Source: Thiogranum sp.
GTDB taxonomy: Bacteria > Pseudomonadota > Gammaproteobacteria > DSM-19610
Direction of reading: 5' to 3'
Assembly (NCBI GenBank): GCA_030148915.1
Contig: JASBSN010000017.1
Coordinates: 1-64,000 of the forward strand
DNA length: 64,000 nt
Part shown: positions 45,963 through 54,435 of the stretch, piece by piece
Layout of the letters: each line of letters starts with the position of its first letter
Position numbering within the stretch: the stretch's first letter is position 1
Notes under the pieces: model-generated
The model's database searches: none
Seen by the model: the letters and a program-made list of their open reading frames with translations, nothing else
Told to the model about the DNA's origin: nothing
Program-made: the position numbers and the translations under genes

Positions 45963-46466
45963 TTAGGCCTCGTTCCGGTATTGCACCTGCGTGATCAGGT
46001 AACACCGGACGGTCTCGGCGCTCTGTACGGTCACCTCGTCGTCGACGCTTTTTTTCAGCAGGGCGCGGGCCATCGGTGAATCGACGCTGATCCAGCCCTT
46101 GGCCGGTTCGAGTTCATCCGCGCCGACAATGCGGTAGCAGTGCGTCGCACCGTGCTCGTCCTCGACGCTGACACGGGCGCCGAAGTAGATCTGCCGCGGA
46201 TTGGCGGGCGTGGTGTCCACCACCTTGAGTTCGGGCAGGCGCGTTTGCAGATAGCGGATGCGCCGGTCGATTTCGCGCAATTCCTTTTTACGGTAAATGT
46301 ATTCGGCGTTCTCCGAGCGGTCGCCTTCAGCGGCCGCCGCACTCAACGCACGGGTAACCCCCGCGCGGCGCTTCCAGATAGCGTCGAGTTCCTGTTGCAG
46401 AGCAATAAAACCGGCCCTGGTAATATAAGGTGAGGCTTTGGCTGGCGGCTCGCGGTAGCGTCCCAT
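45963..46466 (-). CDS. greB: Transcript cleavage factor GreB
   Basis: A 167-residue factor with an N-terminal coiled coil (about 10-80) and a C-terminal FKBP-like domain. It stimulates cleavage of backtracked RNA by RNA polymerase. The acidic coiled-coil tip is EGDRSENAEYIYRKKELREIDRRI, and FGARVSVEDEHG and GWISVDSPMARALL follow. The tip sequence and TPANPRQIYFGA favour GreB over GreA. Divergent from sprT across 107 bp. Confidence 0.94.
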   Translation of the reverse strand: MGRYREPPAKASPYITRAGFIALQQELDAIWKRRAGVTRALSAAAAEGDRSENAEYIYRKKELREIDRRIRYLQTRLPELKVVDTTPANPRQIYFGARVSVEDEHGATHCYRIVGADELEPAKGWISVDSPMARALLKKSVDDEVTVQSAETVRCYLITQVQYRNEA

Positions 46467-46573
46467 GATTGTCGGTACTGTAGTTGTGGCTTGGACGGAT
46501 GCGTCCTGGCGCGGGTTGCTGTTAAACTGTTCTCAACAAACCCTGCGGGTTATGGGCAAAGGGTAGCACCCTC

Positions 46574-47101
46574 ATGAGTCAGGTGACAGTCATCGCAATT
46601 GACGCACAGCAGCGCCAACAGGTGTGCGCTGAAACCTTGGCCTGCCTGCAGCGCGCCGAGCGGCTGTTCAGCCTGGCGCATCGCCCGATACCGGTCCTGT
46701 TCGATCTGAGCGGGCGCGCCGCGGGCATGTACCGCGTCGCCCGGGGGCGCGCCGTGATTCGTTATAACCCGTATATTTTTGCGCGCCACTTCGACCACGG
46801 CCTGGGAACCACCGTGGCGCACGAAGTGGCGCATTACATCACTGATCGATTGTACGGACTGCGCCGCGTGCGTCCGCACGGCCGCGAGTGGCGCGCCATT
46901 ATGCAGGCGCTCGGCGTTGAGGCGCGCGCCACCAGCCGCTTCGATCTCAGCGGCGTGCCCTTGCGCCGCCAACGCCGCTTCAGCTACCGCTGCGATTGCA
47001 CGACCCACCAACTGAGCAGCTGCCGCCACAACCGCGTAACGGCGGGAAGGGCCCGCTACCATTGCCGTGCGTGCGGGCGCGAACTGGTGGCCTTGGCGTG
47101 A
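46574..47101 (+). CDS. sprT: SprT-family zinc metallopeptidase-like protein
   Basis: A 175-residue protein with the zincin motif HEVAHY (H83, E84, H87), the third-ligand region RVRPHGREWRAIMQALG, and a C-terminal zinc ribbon (YRCDC...YHCRACGREL). The family is related to the eukaryotic DNA-protein crosslink protease SPRTN, but bacterial function is not established. Five bases separate it from the GIY-YIG gene. Confidence 0.92.
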   Translation: MSQVTVIAIDAQQRQQVCAETLACLQRAERLFSLAHRPIPVLFDLSGRAAGMYRVARGRAVIRYNPYIFARHFDHGLGTTVAHEVAHYITDRLYGLRRVRPHGREWRAIMQALGVEARATSRFDLSGVPLRRQRRFSYRCDCTTHQLSSCRHNRVTAGRARYHCRACGRELVALA

Positions 47102-47105
47102 CGGC

Positions 47106-47402
47106 ATGAACTGGCTGGTCTACATCATCCGCTGCAGCGACGCCACGCTCTATACGGGCATCACCAATGACATCGAACGGCGTTGCCGGCAACACGCACG
47201 ACAGCAGGGCGCCAAGTACTTCCGCAGCCGCCGTCCTGTCGCCGTCGTTTACCTGGAACCAGGGCACGACCGCAGCAGTGCCAGCCGGCGCGAAGCGGTG
47301 ATTAAAAAGTTACAACGGGCGGAAAAAGAACGCCTGATCGGTTCGTCGTGCAACCGACTGCTCGGCGCCAACCCCGTGGAGGTGAAACATGTTCACGCGT
47401 AA
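47106..47402 (+). CDS. GIY-YIG domain protein (UPF0213/YhbQ type)
   Basis: A 98-residue single-domain member of the GIY-YIG superfamily. The core strand VYIIRCSDATLYTGITND contains the VYI and YTG variants of the motif, and a conserved Arg (ERRCRQH) and a Glu in SRREAVIKKL complete the site. Start is the ATG at 47106, where conservation begins. It overlaps the next gene by 14 bases. Nuclease activity is likely from the fold. Confidence 0.9.
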   Translation: MNWLVYIIRCSDATLYTGITNDIERRCRQHARQQGAKYFRSRRPVAVVYLEPGHDRSSASRREAVIKKLQRAEKERLIGSSCNRLLGANPVEVKHVHA

Positions 47403-47895
47403 ATCTGTCGCCGGCCTTTTAACCGCCGCCCTGTTCGCCGCGAGCCAGCCGGCGCTGGCCGATGACACCGTGGAGACCCGGCTGATGACGCTGCCGCTGG
47501 CCGCCGACATTGCTCGTGCCGCCGTCGCGGCCTGCGCCAAGGCGGGCTATCAGGTGAGCGCGGTGGTGGTGGATCGCAGTGGCGCGCCGCAGGTGGTGAT
47601 GCGCGATGTTTACGCCAGCCGCCACACTATCGACATCGCCTCGGGCAAGGCCAATGCGGTGGTGCTGTCCGGGGTCAGCTCGGCCGAATTCCGCAGCAAC
47701 CGCGCGGACATCGTGCCGGAGATGAACGAAATCGACGGCGTGCTGGTGCTGGACGGCGGTCTGCCGATACGCGCCGCCGGCGCGCTGCTCGGCGCCGTCG
47801 GTGTCAGCGGCGCCCCGGGCGGCGACAAAGACGAAGTCTGCGCACGCGCCGGGATCGAGCAGGTCCAGGATCGGCTGGATTTTGTCGGTGACTGA
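47389..47895 (+). CDS. Exported GlcG/HbpS-like haem-binding family protein (DUF336)
   Basis: A 168-residue protein with a signal peptide ending at ALADD and a GlcG/HbpS domain. Diagnostic segments are YQVSAVVVDRSGAPQVVMRD and the C-terminal GGLPIRAAGALLGAVGVSGAPGGDKDEVCARAGI. Some relatives bind haem or sense redox state; the substrate here is unknown. Its start overlaps the GIY-YIG gene end. Convergent with hspQ. Confidence 0.88.
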   Translation: MFTRKSVAGLLTAALFAASQPALADDTVETRLMTLPLAADIARAAVAACAKAGYQVSAVVVDRSGAPQVVMRDVYASRHTIDIASGKANAVVLSGVSSAEFRSNRADIVPEMNEIDGVLVLDGGLPIRAAGALLGAVGVSGAPGGDKDEVCARAGIEQVQDRLDFVGD

Positions 47896-47913
47896 GTCGG
47901 TTCGGTTGCGGTG

Positions 47914-48228
47914 TCAATTCATCCGCTCGCGGCGGTGGTAGGCGCCGTTGCTGAAACTACCGAACACCTGTTCGATATAGGGGTGGTTGACGGGTAACTG
48001 CGAGTCGTCGGCTTCCAGGTTGCGTTCCGCCACGTAGGTGACGTTGTCCGAATCATCCACCAGGACGTGGTACCACGGACGGTCCTTGGGCGGCCGGCTG
48101 CGGGCCACCTGTTGATACCAGTCGTCGGTCCCCTGGAAGTCGGCGTCGACATCGACAATCACGCCACGGTAGTCGAATTTGACGTGGTGGACCAACTGAC
48201 CGACATTAAAGCGTGCTTGTTCCGACAT
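47914..48228 (-). CDS. hspQ: Heat shock protein HspQ
   Basis: A 104-residue protein of the YccV/HspQ family. In E. coli it hemimethylated-DNA-binds in vitro and acts as a specificity factor for the Lon protease. Conserved stretches are FNVGQLVHHVKFDYRGVIVDVDADFQGTDDWY and DRPWYHVLVDDSDNVTYVAERNLEAD. The start is the ATG at 48226-48228; a 76-codon upstream extension of the frame is not conserved. Divergent from the peptide transporter gene. Confidence 0.94.
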   Translation of the reverse strand: MSEQARFNVGQLVHHVKFDYRGVIVDVDADFQGTDDWYQQVARSRPPKDRPWYHVLVDDSDNVTYVAERNLEADDSQLPVNHPYIEQVFGSFSNGAYHRRERMN

Positions 48229-48426
48229 GATAGATTTTCCGCGCAGAAGGTGGAGGGCGCCGCTATCGGTTAAGACAGCGCCACCGCCGGTGAAGTTCTT
48301 GTCCTCAGTGTAGCGCATCTCTCTATTGGCGGTAGGCTGGACCGATAGAGGGTCGCCGGAGGGGGCACCCGGTGGCCGTGCACGATCAGGGTGCGCGACC
48401 GCTAGTGAACGGCCTGTTATTTGCAT

Positions 48427-49797
48427 ATGATGCCGGGTATGCCCGGCTATCGTCACGCCCCCCTGTCATCGCCCCGCCTGCCCGCCGGTATTCCTTATAT
48501 CATCGCCAACGAAGCCGCCGAACGCTTCAGTTTTTACGGTATGCGGGCTATTTTGGTGGTGTTCATGACCGGCTCCCTATTGGATGCCCAGGGTCAAGTG
48601 GCGCCGATGCCCGACGCCGAGGCGCGCGGCTGGTATCACCTGTTTATTTCGGCGGTCTATATCACGCCCCTGTTGGGCGCGGTACTGGCCGACACGCTGC
48701 TGGGCAAATACCGCACCATTATTGTTTTGTCGCTCGTCTATGTCGCCGGCCACCTGGCGCTGGCATTGGATCACACCCGCCTCGGACTGGCGCTCGGACT
48801 GGGGCTGATCGCCCTGGGTTCCGGCGGCATTAAACCCTGTGTGGCGGCGCATCTCGGCGATCAGTTTGGCGCCCGGAACCGTCATCTACTGTCGACGGTG
48901 TTCGGGTGGTTCTATTTTGCCGTCAATCTGGGCGCATTTGTTTCCATGCTGATGACGCCCTGGTTAATGCAAGAGCAGGGCGCGGCGGCGGCGTTTGCCT
49001 TGCCCGGGGTGCTGATGGCGGTGGCCACCCTGGTGTTTTTCGCCGGGCGTTACCGGTTTGTGCATATTCCGCCGGCCGGCGGACATTTTGTGCGCCAGTT
49101 GCTCAGTCGCGACGGTTTGCAGGTGCTGGCCCGGCTGGGGATGATTTATCTGTGTGTGGCGGTGTTTTGGGCGCTGTTCGATCAGACCGGTTCGGCTTGG
49201 GTGTTACAGGCGCAGCACATGGATCGGCGGTTGTGGGGGGTGGAGATTTTGCCGGCGCAAATCCAGGCGGCCAACCCGCTGTTGGTGTTATTGCTGATAC
49301 CCCTGTTCGCCTATTTTGTCTATCCGGCTATCGAGCGTGTCTGGCGCTTGACGGCGCTACGCAAAATCGCTCTGGGGATGTTTGTCACGGTAGCGGCTTT
49401 CGCTATCCCGACCTGGGTTCAGGTGCAGGTCGACCAGGGTCTGGCACCCTCTATCGGCTGGCAGCTGGTGGCTTACGTGCTACTGACCGGCGCGGAGGTG
49501 ATGGTGTCGATCACCTGCCTGGAATTCTCCTACACGCAGGCGCCGCGCGCGATGAAGTCCTTTGTCATGGCATTTTTCATGATGTCGATCGCCGCCGGCA
49601 ATCTGTTTACCAGCGCGATCAACTTTTTTGTCGTCGGCGGCGACGGCGACCAGCGTCTGGCCGGTGCCGATTACTACCTGTTTTTTACCGGCCTGATGCT
49701 GCTGACAGCGGTTCTGTTCACCCTGCTGGCGCGACGCTACCGGGGGCGGACCTGCCTGCAGGAAGACGTTGGGCCGGTGCCCGCGGGTGTGGATTAA
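48427..49797 (+). CDS. Proton-dependent oligopeptide (POT/PTR2) transporter
   Basis: A 456-residue MFS-type membrane protein. The POT proton-coupling motif appears as EAAERFSFYGMRAIL near residues 29-43, followed by GAVLADTLLGKYRTI and about 12-14 hydrophobic helices; the conserved C-terminal ACLEFSYTQAP-like helix reads TCLEFSYTQAP. It imports di-/tripeptides with protons. ATGs at 48427, 48430 and 48439 are equally possible starts; none has a clear ribosome site. Confidence 0.9.
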   Translation: MMPGMPGYRHAPLSSPRLPAGIPYIIANEAAERFSFYGMRAILVVFMTGSLLDAQGQVAPMPDAEARGWYHLFISAVYITPLLGAVLADTLLGKYRTIIVLSLVYVAGHLALALDHTRLGLALGLGLIALGSGGIKPCVAAHLGDQFGARNRHLLSTVFGWFYFAVNLGAFVSMLMTPWLMQEQGAAAAFALPGVLMAVATLVFFAGRYRFVHIPPAGGHFVRQLLSRDGLQVLARLGMIYLCVAVFWALFDQTGSAWVLQAQHMDRRLWGVEILPAQIQAANPLLVLLLIPLFAYFVYPAIERVWRLTALRKIALGMFVTVAAFAIPTWVQVQVDQGLAPSIGWQLVAYVLLTGAEVMVSITCLEFSYTQAPRAMKSFVMAFFMMSIAAGNLFTSAINFFVVGGDGDQRLAGADYYLFFTGLMLLTAVLFTLLARRYRGRTCLQEDVGPVPAGVD

Positions 49798-49842
49798 CCC
49801 CGCGGGTGTTTCAGGCCGGCACCGGGGCCGGCTCCAACTCGC

Positions 49843-50325
49843 TCAGTGGTCGTGGCCGCCAGCGCCGTGCACGTGACCGTGATCCAGCTCTTCGGCCGAA
49901 GCTTCGCGGACTTCTACCACTTCCACGGCGAAATTCAGTTGCTCGCCGGCGAGCGGGTGGTTGCCGTCGACGGTGACGGTCTCGCCTTCCACGCTGACCA
50001 CGGTGACGACCAGGGTTTCGCCGTTGGGGCCCTGGGCGTGAAACTGCATGCCGACTTCGATTTCCGCGTCTTCCGGAAACATTTCCCGCGGCACCGACTG
50101 GGTTTTGGCCGGATCGCGCTCGCCATAGCCCTCGGCCGGCTCGACCGAGACGTTCAGCGCATCGCCGGAGGTTTTGCCGGCGAGGGCATTTTCCAGGCCG
50201 GGAATGATATTGCTGGCGCCATGGAGATAGGCGAAGCTGCCATCGTTTGACTGGTCGATAACCTTGCCGCTACTGTCGGTCAGGGTGTAATTCAGGGTGA
50301 CGACTTTCTGTGCTTCGATCTGCAT
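49843..50325 (-). CDS. slyD: FKBP-type peptidyl-prolyl isomerase SlyD
   Basis: A 160-residue protein. The FKBP core (LNYTLTDSSGKVID, then IIPGLENALAGKTSGD) is interrupted by the insert-in-flap chaperone domain (VSVEPAEGYGERDPAKTQSVPREMFP...). The His-rich C-terminus (DHGHVHGAGGHDH) is a short version of the SlyD metal-binding tail that delivers nickel. The start at 50325 is where the conserved MQIEAQKVV begins. Convergent with the POT gene and divergent from the P-loop gene. Confidence 0.93.
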   Translation of the reverse strand: MQIEAQKVVTLNYTLTDSSGKVIDQSNDGSFAYLHGASNIIPGLENALAGKTSGDALNVSVEPAEGYGERDPAKTQSVPREMFPEDAEIEVGMQFHAQGPNGETLVVTVVSVEGETVTVDGNHPLAGEQLNFAVEVVEVREASAEELDHGHVHGAGGHDH

Positions 50326-50501
50326 GGGAAACCTCGGGGCGGCGCTGAGATAAATCGGGAGGGCAGCACCATACAGCATAATGGCACACGCTGAAAAGGG
50401 CGATTCCCGTCGCGGCGGCGGGTTATTTTTTCACCAGCGGTTCCAGCAAGCGATTATATCCTGCATAATCAAATGCTTTTAGCTAACCTGGAGCGGTTGC
50501 C

Positions 50502-51353
50502 GTGAAATTCAGTATCGACGAATTCCGTGCCTGGAAAAACAAGAATGTCACCCTGCTGGGGATGTCGGGCGTTGGCAAGACCCATTTGTCGACACTGCTG
50601 TGTGGGCACCACTGGTTTCATTACTCGGGCGATTACCGCATCGGTACCCGCTACCTCGACGAGCCGATTCTGGATCTCATTAAGCAGCAGGCCATGCAGG
50701 TGCCGTTTCTGCGCGATCTGTTACGCCGGGACTGGATCTATATACGCAATAATATCAAAGTGGATGATCTGGGTCCGGTGCTGAGTTTTGTCGGTAAGTT
50801 GGGCAACCCGGAGCTGGGCGGCGTCGGCCTGGAAGCATTTTCACAGCGCCAGGCGCAGTACCGCGACGCTGAAATCGCCGCCATGCGCGACGTGCCGGAA
50901 TTTATCCGCAAGGCCAAGGAAATTTACGGCTACCAGCATTTCGTCAACGATGTCGGCGGTAGCTTGTGCGAGCTGGACGAACCGTCGGTGATCGATCTGC
51001 TGGTGGCGCACACGCTGATACTCTACATCAAGGTGACCGACCGGGAAGAGGAGCAGAAACTCATCGACCGTGCCCTGAGCGACCCGAAGCCGCTTTACTA
51101 TCGCGCCGATTTTTTACGCGAACAGCTGGGCATTTACTTACAGGAAAACGACCTGGGGTATGCCGCTGAAATGGACCCGGACGCCTTTACCCGCTGGGTG
51201 TTCCCACGGCTGTTTCGTTCGCGGCTGCCGCGTTATGAAGCCATTGCCGGGCCTCACGGTTACACGGTCACTGCGAAGGAAGTCGCCGCCGTGCGCGACG
51301 AAGCGGATTTTCTCGAACTGCTGGAGACGGCGATCGGGCGCAGTCCCGCCTGA
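50502..51353 (+). CDS. Uncharacterised P-loop ATPase/GTPase-like protein
   Basis: A 283-residue cytoplasmic protein with Walker A GMSGVGKT at residues 20-27 and a hydrophobic strand LLVAHTLILYIKVTD near 165-180 that may carry the beta strand after Walker B; the latter motif is not clear. No membrane segment. I do not recognise a named family; it looks like a conserved proteobacterial nucleotide-binding protein. It lies 23 bases upstream of metA on the same strand, so the two may be co-transcribed, but no link to methionine synthesis is evident. Confidence 0.8.
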   Translation: MKFSIDEFRAWKNKNVTLLGMSGVGKTHLSTLLCGHHWFHYSGDYRIGTRYLDEPILDLIKQQAMQVPFLRDLLRRDWIYIRNNIKVDDLGPVLSFVGKLGNPELGGVGLEAFSQRQAQYRDAEIAAMRDVPEFIRKAKEIYGYQHFVNDVGGSLCELDEPSVIDLLVAHTLILYIKVTDREEEQKLIDRALSDPKPLYYRADFLREQLGIYLQENDLGYAAEMDPDAFTRWVFPRLFRSRLPRYEAIAGPHGYTVTAKEVAAVRDEADFLELLETAIGRSPA

Positions 51354-51376
51354 CGTTGTCCGTAACCGGAGCCTAT

Positions 51377-52465
51377 ATGCCACTGGTCGCCCACAACAAC
51401 CTGCCCGCTTTCGAGCGCCTGCGCGCCGAGGGCATCCGCGTGTTGCGTTCGGACCGTGCCGCCGAGCAGGATATCCGCGAGCTGCACGTGGGGCTGCTGA
51501 ATATGATGCCGGATGCCGCGCTGGAGGCCACCGAACGGCAATTTTTCCGTCTGGTGGGAGAGAGCAATCCGATAGCGCAGTTTTACGTGCACCCTTTTAC
51601 CCTGCCGGAGCTGGTGCGTAGCACCTCGGCGCAGGCCTATATAGATCGCTACTACGAACCGGTGGACAAGGTTATGGCCGAAGGCCTCGATGCGCTGATT
51701 GTCACCGGCGCCAATGTGCTCGGGCCGGCACTGGCCGATCAGCCGTTCTGGGAGCCGCTGCGTAACGTAGTCGACTGGGCGATGGAGAACGTGACCTCCA
51801 CACTGTGCTCCTGCCTGGCCACGCACGCTGTATTGCAGTTCAGGTACGGGCGCACCCGGGTGCCACGGGCGGAGAAAATCTGGGGGGTGTTCGCGCACCG
51901 CGTGGTGGACAAGACCCACCCGCTGGTCAACGACGTCAATACCCGTTTCGATGTGCCGCATTCACGCTGGAATGCCATCACCCGCGAGCAGTTCGATGCC
52001 GCTGGCCTGCGCGTGCTGGTGGAAAGCGCCGAAGTCGGTGTGCATCTGGCCACCAGTGCCGATGGCCTGCGCGCGGTGTTTTTTCAAGGGCACCCGGAAT
52101 ACGACACCATCTCGCTACTGAAAGAATACAAGCGTGAAGTGGCGCTGTACGCGGCGGGCAAACGCGCTGACTATCCGCCGTTCCCGCAAAACTATTTTCA
52201 CACCCTGGAGCAGGCGGCATTGCAGGAATACCGTCTGCGGCTGGAGGCGGCGCGGGCGGCCGGCGGCGCGCTACCGGAATTTCCCGAGGAGCTGGTGGCC
52301 CGGCGTATCGACAACACCTGGCACGATTCCGCCGAAGCGGTGGTCGGTAACTGGATGGGTGCGGTTTACCAGGTAACCCACAGCGACCGGCGCATTCCCT
52401 TCATGGCCGGTATCGATGCGCTGGATCCCCTGGGGCTTGGCAACTTTCGCCCCAATGCCGATTGA
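51377..52465 (+). CDS. metA: Homoserine O-acyltransferase MetA type
   Basis: A 362-residue enzyme that acylates homoserine in the first committed step of methionine synthesis. The acyl-enzyme Cys is C146 (CLATH), and the catalytic His-Glu pair is H239/E241 (FFQGHPEYDT). The ATG at 51377 begins MPLVAHNNLPAFERLRAEGI; a TTG seven codons earlier is unlikely. The TGANVLGPAL loop near the acyl-pocket differs from E. coli, so succinyl versus acetyl use cannot be decided here. Confidence 0.9.
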   Translation: MPLVAHNNLPAFERLRAEGIRVLRSDRAAEQDIRELHVGLLNMMPDAALEATERQFFRLVGESNPIAQFYVHPFTLPELVRSTSAQAYIDRYYEPVDKVMAEGLDALIVTGANVLGPALADQPFWEPLRNVVDWAMENVTSTLCSCLATHAVLQFRYGRTRVPRAEKIWGVFAHRVVDKTHPLVNDVNTRFDVPHSRWNAITREQFDAAGLRVLVESAEVGVHLATSADGLRAVFFQGHPEYDTISLLKEYKREVALYAAGKRADYPPFPQNYFHTLEQAALQEYRLRLEAARAAGGALPEFPEELVARRIDNTWHDSAEAVVGNWMGAVYQVTHSDRRIPFMAGIDALDPLGLGNFRPNAD

Positions 52466-52484
52466 ACGCCCGCGATACCGGGGA

Positions 52485-53075
52485 TCAGAAGTCGCCGCTG
52501 GCGCCGCGCTTCATGATATCCAGAATAATATCCTTGACGCGGGTGGCTTCCTCGGTCAGTTCCGGCGTCAGCGGCTCGCCGCCGTGGATCATCAGGTCCA
52601 TGTTCAGGGTATACAGCCACAGCTTGCCCTGCGGATCCTCGACCAGGCTGATACGACACGGCAGATAGGCTGAAAAGGCATCGCTCATTTCGACCATCTT
52701 GGCCGCCGTCATGGCGTTGCAGAACATGTAGATTTTGAGAAAGCGGAACGGCTTGCCGCTGATCGCCTCGACTTCCTTGTAGAGGGGCAACTCGCCAACA
52801 TTCTTGATGTTGTGCTCATTGGCGACAAAGCGCATGGTCTGTTCGACCTCTTCGGGTTTCAGGCCGGCGGTGACGGGGACTTTCCAGACGGTGGCCTCTG
52901 CCGCGCTGCCGGTCTGCAGCAGCGTTTTGCCGATAGTGGCATAGGTGGCCCCCGCCGCGGGGTCGAATTTGGCCAGCTTGCCCACGGCTGAAGGGCCGAG
53001 CTTCACCAGCACAATAATCATCAGGACAAGCACCGCGAGACCCAGCAGGGCCAGCAGATTCCAGATAACCTTCAT
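52485..53075 (-). CDS. Membrane-anchored DUF302 protein
   Basis: A 196-residue protein with one N-terminal membrane helix (about 4-26, LLALLGLAVLVLMIIVLVKL) and a DUF302 domain downstream, recognisable from FRFLKIYMFCNAMTAAKM and LPCRISLVEDPQGKLWLYTLNMD. The start is the ATG at 53075, since AAGGAG lies seven bases upstream; an ATG two codons earlier would be too close to that site. Function unknown. It follows cfa by 15 bases and probably shares its transcript. Confidence 0.87.
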   Translation of the reverse strand: MKVIWNLLALLGLAVLVLMIIVLVKLGPSAVGKLAKFDPAAGATYATIGKTLLQTGSAAEATVWKVPVTAGLKPEEVEQTMRFVANEHNIKNVGELPLYKEVEAISGKPFRFLKIYMFCNAMTAAKMVEMSDAFSAYLPCRISLVEDPQGKLWLYTLNMDLMIHGGEPLTPELTEEATRVKDIILDIMKRGASGDF

Positions 53076-53090
53076 GAACATACTCCTTTT

Positions 53091-54209
53091 CTATCGAATC
53101 GAGTCGTAACCGCCGTCAAGACCGTGCTTGCTGTAGACGATCTGCCATAACTGGTTGCGCCGCGCGCGCGCGGAGCCGGCCGAGGAGAGCAGAAAATAAC
53201 GCCACATGCGGTAGAAGCGTTCATCATACCCCAAGGCGTGCAATTGCTCCCGGTTGGCATCGACATTGGCCATCCAGGCCATCAGCGTGGGGTCGTAATC
53301 GGCGCCGAAATTGTGCCAGTCTTCCATGATGAAAAGCCCGCTGCTGGCGGCATCGATCTGCTCGGCCACCGGCAGCACGCCGCCGGGAAAAATATACTTG
53401 TTGGTCCAGGGGTCGACGCTGGTTTTGCGCGTGTTGGTACCGATGGTGTGCAGCAGAAACAGGCCGTCGTCTTGCAGGCAGGCGTTCACCACCTGCATGT
53501 AGGTACGGTAATTGCGCGGCCCGACGTGCTCGAACATACCGAGCGATACGATGCGCTCGAAGCTGTCTTTGACTTCGCGGTAATCCTGGAAACGCAGATC
53601 GACGTTGAGATCGCGGTAGCGCTCGCGACCGAGCGCGATCTGTTCGCGCGAAACGGTGACACCGACCACCTCCACCGCGTAGCGTTCGGCGGCGTATCCG
53701 GCAAAACTGCCCCAGCCGCAGCCAATATCCAGAACGCGCATCCCGGGTTGCAGGTCCAGCTTGCGGCACACCAGGTCCAGTTTTGCCTCCTGGGCATCGT
53801 CCAGATTATCGGCCGTGCGCCAATAGCCGCAGGTGTAGGTCATACGCCGGTCGAGCATGAGGGCATAGAGATCGTTGCCGAGATCGTAGTGTTGCTCGCC
53901 GATGCGAAACGCGCGCCGTTTGCTTTGCGGGTTGAGCAGCTTCGAGTAGAGGACCGGCCACAGCAGTTTCAGCGGCGAGATGCTGTTTTCCAGATCGGCG
54001 CGCAGCAGCCGGTAGATCAAATCGTCCAGGCGCTCGCAGTCCCATAGGCCGTCCATATAGGTTTCGCCGAAGCCCAGCGCGCCGCCGGCCATCAGGTGCG
54101 GGTAGAAGCGCGGGTCGTTGACCTGGATGTCCCAGGGATGGGCGCCGTTGAGTTCGATCCCGGCCAGTTCCAGCAGACCGCGTATAGTGCTTTCGTCATT
54201 GCTTGCCAT
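53091..54209 (-). CDS. cfa: Cyclopropane-fatty-acyl-phospholipid synthase
   Basis: A 372-residue SAM-dependent methyltransferase that adds a methylene bridge to cis double bonds of membrane phospholipids. The N-terminal lipid-binding domain has FGETYMDGLWDCERLDDLI. The SAM motif is VLDIGCGWGSFAGYAAERY, then YTCGYW, LGMFEHVGPRNY and the PGGVLP loop. Length matches E. coli Cfa (382). The start at 54209 is chosen because upstream residues overlap the promoter region shared with sucA. Confidence 0.95.
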   Translation of the reverse strand: MASNDESTIRGLLELAGIELNGAHPWDIQVNDPRFYPHLMAGGALGFGETYMDGLWDCERLDDLIYRLLRADLENSISPLKLLWPVLYSKLLNPQSKRRAFRIGEQHYDLGNDLYALMLDRRMTYTCGYWRTADNLDDAQEAKLDLVCRKLDLQPGMRVLDIGCGWGSFAGYAAERYAVEVVGVTVSREQIALGRERYRDLNVDLRFQDYREVKDSFERIVSLGMFEHVGPRNYRTYMQVVNACLQDDGLFLLHTIGTNTRKTSVDPWTNKYIFPGGVLPVAEQIDAASSGLFIMEDWHNFGADYDPTLMAWMANVDANREQLHALGYDERFYRMWRYFLLSSAGSARARRNQLWQIVYSKHGLDGGYDSIR

Positions 54210-54435
54210 AGGGCTCGGTTGGCTCTGTGCAGGTTCGAAGGAGGCGCTATCATAATAAAAAACGTCCGCTGTGACGAAAAGTTGTCGCAAAGCGGTCTAT
54301 AAAATAGAAGGGCGTCAACGGGAAGTCGCTGAGCGTGGCGCCGCCGAGCGCTGTGGCGGCGGTTTCAAGGCGTTCAACGCCGTATTGCAGAGTTGGCGCA
54401 ACATTTGCCTGCTATTGTTTAAAAAAGGCCAGCGA

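Noticed and set aside
49815-49836. GCCGGC inverted repeat between the POT gene and slyD as a terminator
   Set aside because: The short self-complementary GC repeat has no T run on either strand; such repeats are expected by chance in this GC-rich DNA.
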